Positions 60,676 to 64,000 of a stretch of 64,000 nt of DNA are shown here, one piece after another. A program made the position numbers and the translations under genes. Numbering within the stretch: position 1 is the first letter of the stretch; every line of letters starts with the position of its first letter. The notes under the pieces were generated by a model that saw only the letters and a list, made by a program, of their open reading frames with translations, was not told the DNA's origin and ran no database searches. The DNA is from Ramlibacter humi. Its GTDB lineage: Bacteria; Pseudomonadota; Gammaproteobacteria; Burkholderiales; Burkholderiaceae_C. The stretch lies in contig NZ_SMLK01000009.1 of NCBI RefSeq assembly GCF_004681975.1, forward strand, positions 62,001 through 126,000, read 5' to 3'.

Positions 60676-60737
60676 AATTTGCAAATCGCGGCTAAATGGC
60701 TCAGCTCTCAGTGGCGGCGATAGCTACGCTGTCGGGA

Positions 60738-63700
60738 CTATTTGGGACAGGTGCATTGGATGTAGCGCTTGTCAACAACATAGGCAGTGCCTCCGACAAC
60801 TCCGAAACTTGTATCAATGCCCACCTCCGATCCCCAGCCGTCTGTATGCGCTAGACCGATCGAAATGCGCGAGTAGCCGTAACCCCAGCCCGCCGCCCAT
60901 CCCGTGGAGAACTTAGCGTAGGGCGCGCCGTCGAACACGCCAGGATCCGCAAATTCTAGGCCGTCCTCAAATTCAACGTTGGTACTCGCAGTCGCATTTA
61001 GTCCCATCCCCCAACCCGCAGCTAGGGCCCTCACCTGTACATAGTAGCGGCGACCGAGCCGGTCGCAAGCCGAAGTAAGATAGAAATTGTCGATGGTTGC
61101 CGACTTGAGGACGGGCGTGCCAAGTGACAGCATATTCCCGCTCCACTTAATCAAGCCGGTCGGATCAGCTGCACTGACGGGCGCGAGAGCCGCATAGACG
61201 TACGGGTTGATCCCCCCTTTCAACCCGACTGGATCAACCTGTCTATACCGCCCGAGACTAGCGTCGTATTCCCGATTCCAGTTCTGAAACAACCCCGTCT
61301 CCCGATCGAACACCTGCCCTGGGAACCGCTGGTTGAATACGAACTCCCCAAGACCCGTCGGATCTTGGTCCGGTGCACTCGCCCCGAACGGCTCGGCCGT
61401 ATCCCACCGCCACACGATCATCTGATCCTGCCGAGTGATCATCCTCGGTGTATCGATTTGGTCCGCATGCACGTTGTAGACGCTCACCGCCAGGTCGCCG
61501 CCCTGCACTGAGCCGGTCTGCTTGATCACCCCCACCGGCGTGTTGCCGAGGTAGATCGTCTCGTACACCGGGTAGCCATTGGCGTCGTACTCGCCCAGCA
61601 GTCGGCCGGCTTCGTCGTAGACGTAATACGTGTCCTGCGGTCTCGTGCTGATCGACGGTCCGCCCTTAAACGCGCGCTGGCCGAAACCGTTGTATGTGAA
61701 GCGCAGCCCCCCCTTTGAAGCCGTGGCCATCCGGCCCCGGTCGCTGTAGGTGTACGTGGACACGCCATCAGCCACCACATTGCCTGCGGCGTCGTGCACC
61801 ACGTTGCTGGTGCCTCCGGCGTCCTGAACCTGCAGCAGCCGATTGCTCGCCCGCTCGACGGTGTTCGCGTACGTGGTCACGCCCACGACCGTCGAGGTGC
61901 GGTTGCCGTTGGCGTCGTAGGTGTAGGCGATGTTGCCAGTGGCCGTTGTCGCGCCGATCAGCCGGTCCAGGTTGTCGTAGGCGAACGACTGCTCCAGCCC
62001 CGGCACCGGGCCATTGCCGTTCGCGTGCGTGTATGCCACGATGCGACCGGCCGCGTCGCGCTGCAGCTGCCGGATGACTCCCGTGCGGGCCGGGTCGCCC
62101 AGCGAGTAGCTGTCGATGTTGCCCGCGCCGTCATACGTGATCTTTCGCGCCGTGCCGTCGGCCCACTGCCAGCTTTCCACCTGGAGGTCGGCGTTGCGCG
62201 TCACCTGCGACAGCAGGTTCACTGTCTTAGGAAGGCGGCTACTGCCCGCCGGAGCCGCCGTGATCGCCGTCACGCTACCCTGATCGTCGTACAGGTAATT
62301 CACCCGGCTGCCGCTCGGGTAGGAGATCGCCGTCAGTTTGTCCAAGGCACCGCCCGAATTTCCAAAGCCGTAGCCCACGTTGAACGTCGTGCTGCCAATC
62401 GTCACGGCCTTGCCCGTCAGCCGGCTCCATGCGTCGTAGGTGTAGGTCGTCTGACCCGACTCGTCACTCATCCGGGTGAGTTGCCCAATCTCGCCGGGCA
62501 GCGCCGCCGGGCCGCGGTCGTACTCGAATGTCGTGGGTACACCGCTCGGGTAGCTGATGCTGGTGACCCGCTGCAGCGCGTCGTAGGTATAGGACGTTGT
62601 CTTGCCACGGGCGTCGGTACTGGTCAGCACGTTGCCGTTGAAATTGTAGGTATAAGTGCTGCCGCCGCTGTCCGGGCTGCTCTGGGCAATGGACCGTCCC
62701 CGACCATCGCGCGTGTATGTCGTCACCAGCGAGCGCGGGTCCGCGACGCTGGTGAGGGCGTCGACCGCGTCGTACCCGTATCGAGTGACAGTTGGCGTGC
62801 CGGACCCAGTGTCGGGCGGCTGCTGTACCTGAATGCGCCGGCCGAGGCCGTCGTAGTAAAAATATGTCGCCTGGCCAGTGGGATCGACCACTGTATTGGT
62901 GCGGCCCATTTCGTCGTAGCCATATTGCCAAGTCATCGGCGCACGATCGGCGATGACCACGGTGGCCTGCGATGCAGTGCTGCCCGCGTTGTTGTCATCA
63001 CCGGCATAGGCGGCATCGATGCCATGCGTACCCACGGTGAAGTTGTTGACGCTGAGAGTGGCCATGCCCGCCACGACGGGTGCGGTGCCTAGGAGGCGTT
63101 CGCCATCCGTGAATTTGACCAACCCGCTGGGGAGGTACGCGTCGTCCACTCGGGCGCTTAGCGAGATGTTTTGCCCAACCGCCCCGGTGGCGGGATTGGC
63201 CGTCAACGTCAGCGATGTCACTGCGGCCGAAACCGATTGCGTGATCGGCGCGGATGCCAATCCGGCATGGTTGCCATCGCCGGAGTACACCGCTCTCAGC
63301 ACATGGGAGCCAGACGCAAGCTTGGCCACGGCTTGCGCCACGCCGGTAACCAGGGGCCTGACCGCGACGATCGCCGGACCATCCTTGAAGGTCACCGTGC
63401 CGGTCAGCGCCGTGGAGGCCGTGACGGTGGCGGTCAACGTCAGGGCGGCGCCGGCAGTCGAAGGATTGGCGCCGCTGCTAAAGGCCAGCGTGACAGGCTC
63501 GGGGGCCACAGTGAGGTTCAGGAGGCCCGTATGCGGCTGGTTAGAGGCGTCGCCGGAATACACGGCGCTCAGCGCGTGGACGGCCGCACCGAGGCTGGCA
63601 GCGTAGCTGGCCACGCCGCCGCTCAGGGGAACACTCGCCAGCACCGCAGTGCCGTCCTTGAATGTCACCGTCCCGGTCGGACTGACGCTGTTGGTGACAG

Positions 63701-63998
63701 TGGCCGTCAGGGTGACGCCCTGCGGATACGTGATGTTGGCGGTCGCAGGCGTCGTGTTGTAAAGCACCGCCGCGCATGCCTGGGTGCTGTCGCACAGGTA
63801 CATTGGCTGCGGCGCCGCGCCATGGCAGATGCGCGGAGTTCCGCCGAACCTCGCCAGAAGCGCGTCGGCCAGCAACTGGCAGCTGTTGTAGCCACAGCCG
63901 CCACCGTTGAAACTGGAGAGCCGATAGCACGAATATGTTTCGGCGGCGGTCAGCCCGCTGCTGGCGCTGAGGATGGCCGTGGCCGCAATCCTGTTCAC
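60738..63998 (-). CDS. Third Rhs protein: Ig-like domains, YD repeats, Rhs core, Gly-rich tip (5' end at the window edge)
   Basis: At least 1,086 residues. The frame reaches the right edge; a GTG at 63998 could be the start, but the true start may lie outside. An N-terminal leader-like run (AATAILSASSGLTAAET) and a Cys-rich domain come first, then three bacterial Ig-like domains (about 86-353, each with TGTVTFKDG or GLVKFTDG and an AVYSGD-type end), YD repeats, and the Rhs core near 916-950 (GRYRQVDPVGLKGGINPYVYAALAPVSAADPTGL). The tip of about 135 residues is Gly/aromatic-rich (GWAAGWGYGYSRISIGLAHTDGWGSEVGIDTSFG) and ends CTCPK; it looks membrane- or barrel-like. The shell is clearly paralogous to protein B. 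Confidence 0.85.
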   Translation of the reverse strand: MNRIAATAILSASSGLTAAETYSCYRLSSFNGGGCGYNSCQLLADALLARFGGTPRICHGAAPQPMYLCDSTQACAAVLYNTTPATANITYPQGVTLTATVTNSVSPTGTVTFKDGTAVLASVPLSGGVASYAASLGAAVHALSAVYSGDASNQPHTGLLNLTVAPEPVTLAFSSGANPSTAGAALTLTATVTASTALTGTVTFKDGPAIVAVRPLVTGVAQAVAKLASGSHVLRAVYSGDGNHAGLASAPITQSVSAAVTSLTLTANPATGAVGQNISLSARVDDAYLPSGLVKFTDGERLLGTAPVVAGMATLSVNNFTVGTHGIDAAYAGDDNNAGSTASQATVVIADRAPMTWQYGYDEMGRTNTVVDPTGQATYFYYDGLGRRIQVQQPPDTGSGTPTVTRYGYDAVDALTSVADPRSLVTTYTRDGRGRSIAQSSPDSGGSTYTYNFNGNVLTSTDARGKTTSYTYDALQRVTSISYPSGVPTTFEYDRGPAALPGEIGQLTRMSDESGQTTYTYDAWSRLTGKAVTIGSTTFNVGYGFGNSGGALDKLTAISYPSGSRVNYLYDDQGSVTAITAAPAGSSRLPKTVNLLSQVTRNADLQVESWQWADGTARKITYDGAGNIDSYSLGDPARTGVIRQLQRDAAGRIVAYTHANGNGPVPGLEQSFAYDNLDRLIGATTATGNIAYTYDANGNRTSTVVGVTTYANTVERASNRLLQVQDAGGTSNVVHDAAGNVVADGVSTYTYSDRGRMATASKGGLRFTYNGFGQRAFKGGPSISTRPQDTYYVYDEAGRLLGEYDANGYPVYETIYLGNTPVGVIKQTGSVQGGDLAVSVYNVHADQIDTPRMITRQDQMIVWRWDTAEPFGASAPDQDPTGLGEFVFNQRFPGQVFDRETGLFQNWNREYDASLGRYRQVDPVGLKGGINPYVYAALAPVSAADPTGLIKWSGNMLSLGTPVLKSATIDNFYLTSACDRLGRRYYVQVRALAAGWGMGLNATASTNVEFEDGLEFADPGVFDGAPYAKFSTGWAAGWGYGYSRISIGLAHTDGWGSEVGIDTSFGVVGGTAYVVDKRYIQCTCPK

Positions 63999-64000
63999 GG

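Noticed and set aside
1-64000. CRISPR arrays, rRNA or tRNA genes, phage modules
   Set aside because: No regular short repeats with unique spacers, no rRNA-like sequence and no phage structural genes were seen; the repeats present are coding YD repeats.

Overview
The window is high-GC, densely coding DNA that looks like a betaproteobacterium of the order Burkholderiales, probably Comamonadaceae (Ramlibacter/Variovorax-like). I base this on codon usage, a class-II DAHP synthase, a small DUF4148-type secreted protein, integrase-core proteins with a membrane anchor and very large YD/RHS proteins. The species assignment is inference.

Region 1 (1-9617) looks like a biosynthetic island for a modified peptide (RiPP-like). 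A leftward unit holds a 67-residue candidate precursor with a Cys-Thr-(Gly)5-Ile-Tyr tail, an aspartyl/asparaginyl-hydroxylase-like enzyme, a 2-oxoglutarate/Fe(II) oxygenase and a cystathionine-lyase-like PLP enzyme. A divergent rightward unit holds a GNAT acetyltransferase, a CmoA-like SAM enzyme translationally coupled to a second SAM methyltransferase, a Hint (intein-type) protein, a YcaO protein with a fused N-terminal recognition-like domain, and an ATP-grasp ligase. No part of this combination is one I recognise as a described pathway. A MetY-type sulfhydrylase is cut by the left edge.

Region 2 (9665-11040) has an integrase-core transposase with an N-terminal membrane segment, a leftward terminator and a small probable immunity gene. 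Region 3 (11050-25146) is one 4,698-residue YD-repeat protein with a non-YD insert, a LysM domain, a hydrophobic segment and a toxin-like tail. A 64-bp imperfect palindrome separates it from a divergent TPR gene.

Region 4 (26284-47147) is a single leftward run of 26 genes with gaps no longer than 31 bp: fliQ-fliR-flhB-flhA-flgF-flgG-flgA-flgH-flgI-flgB-flgC-fliE-fliF-fliG-fliH-fliI-fliJ-fliK-flgD-flgE-fliM-fliN-fliO-fliP-fliA-TPR. Export apparatus, rod, P/L rings, hook and sigma-28 are present. No filament, filament cap, hook-filament junction, stator or chemotaxis gene is visible. FliG and FliM are short and lack the parts needed for torque and CheY binding, and FlgH lacks a lipoprotein cysteine. 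This suggests a reduced, possibly non-rotating flagellar-type secretion apparatus, lying next to the giant YD protein.

Region 5 (47148-50800) has aroG (class-II DAHP synthase), a strong terminator, a DUF4148-like secreted protein, and a junction of two decayed regulator genes (OmpR-type on the minus strand, DeoR-type on the plus strand).

Region 6 (50800-64000) is an Rhs toxin-immunity array, all on the minus strand: a two-protein split Rhs (1,128 and 1,259 residues, both secreted, both with LamG-like domains) with an immunity gene, a third Rhs running to the right edge with a membrane immunity candidate, and scrambled or frameshifted orphan cores, tips and immunity genes between them.
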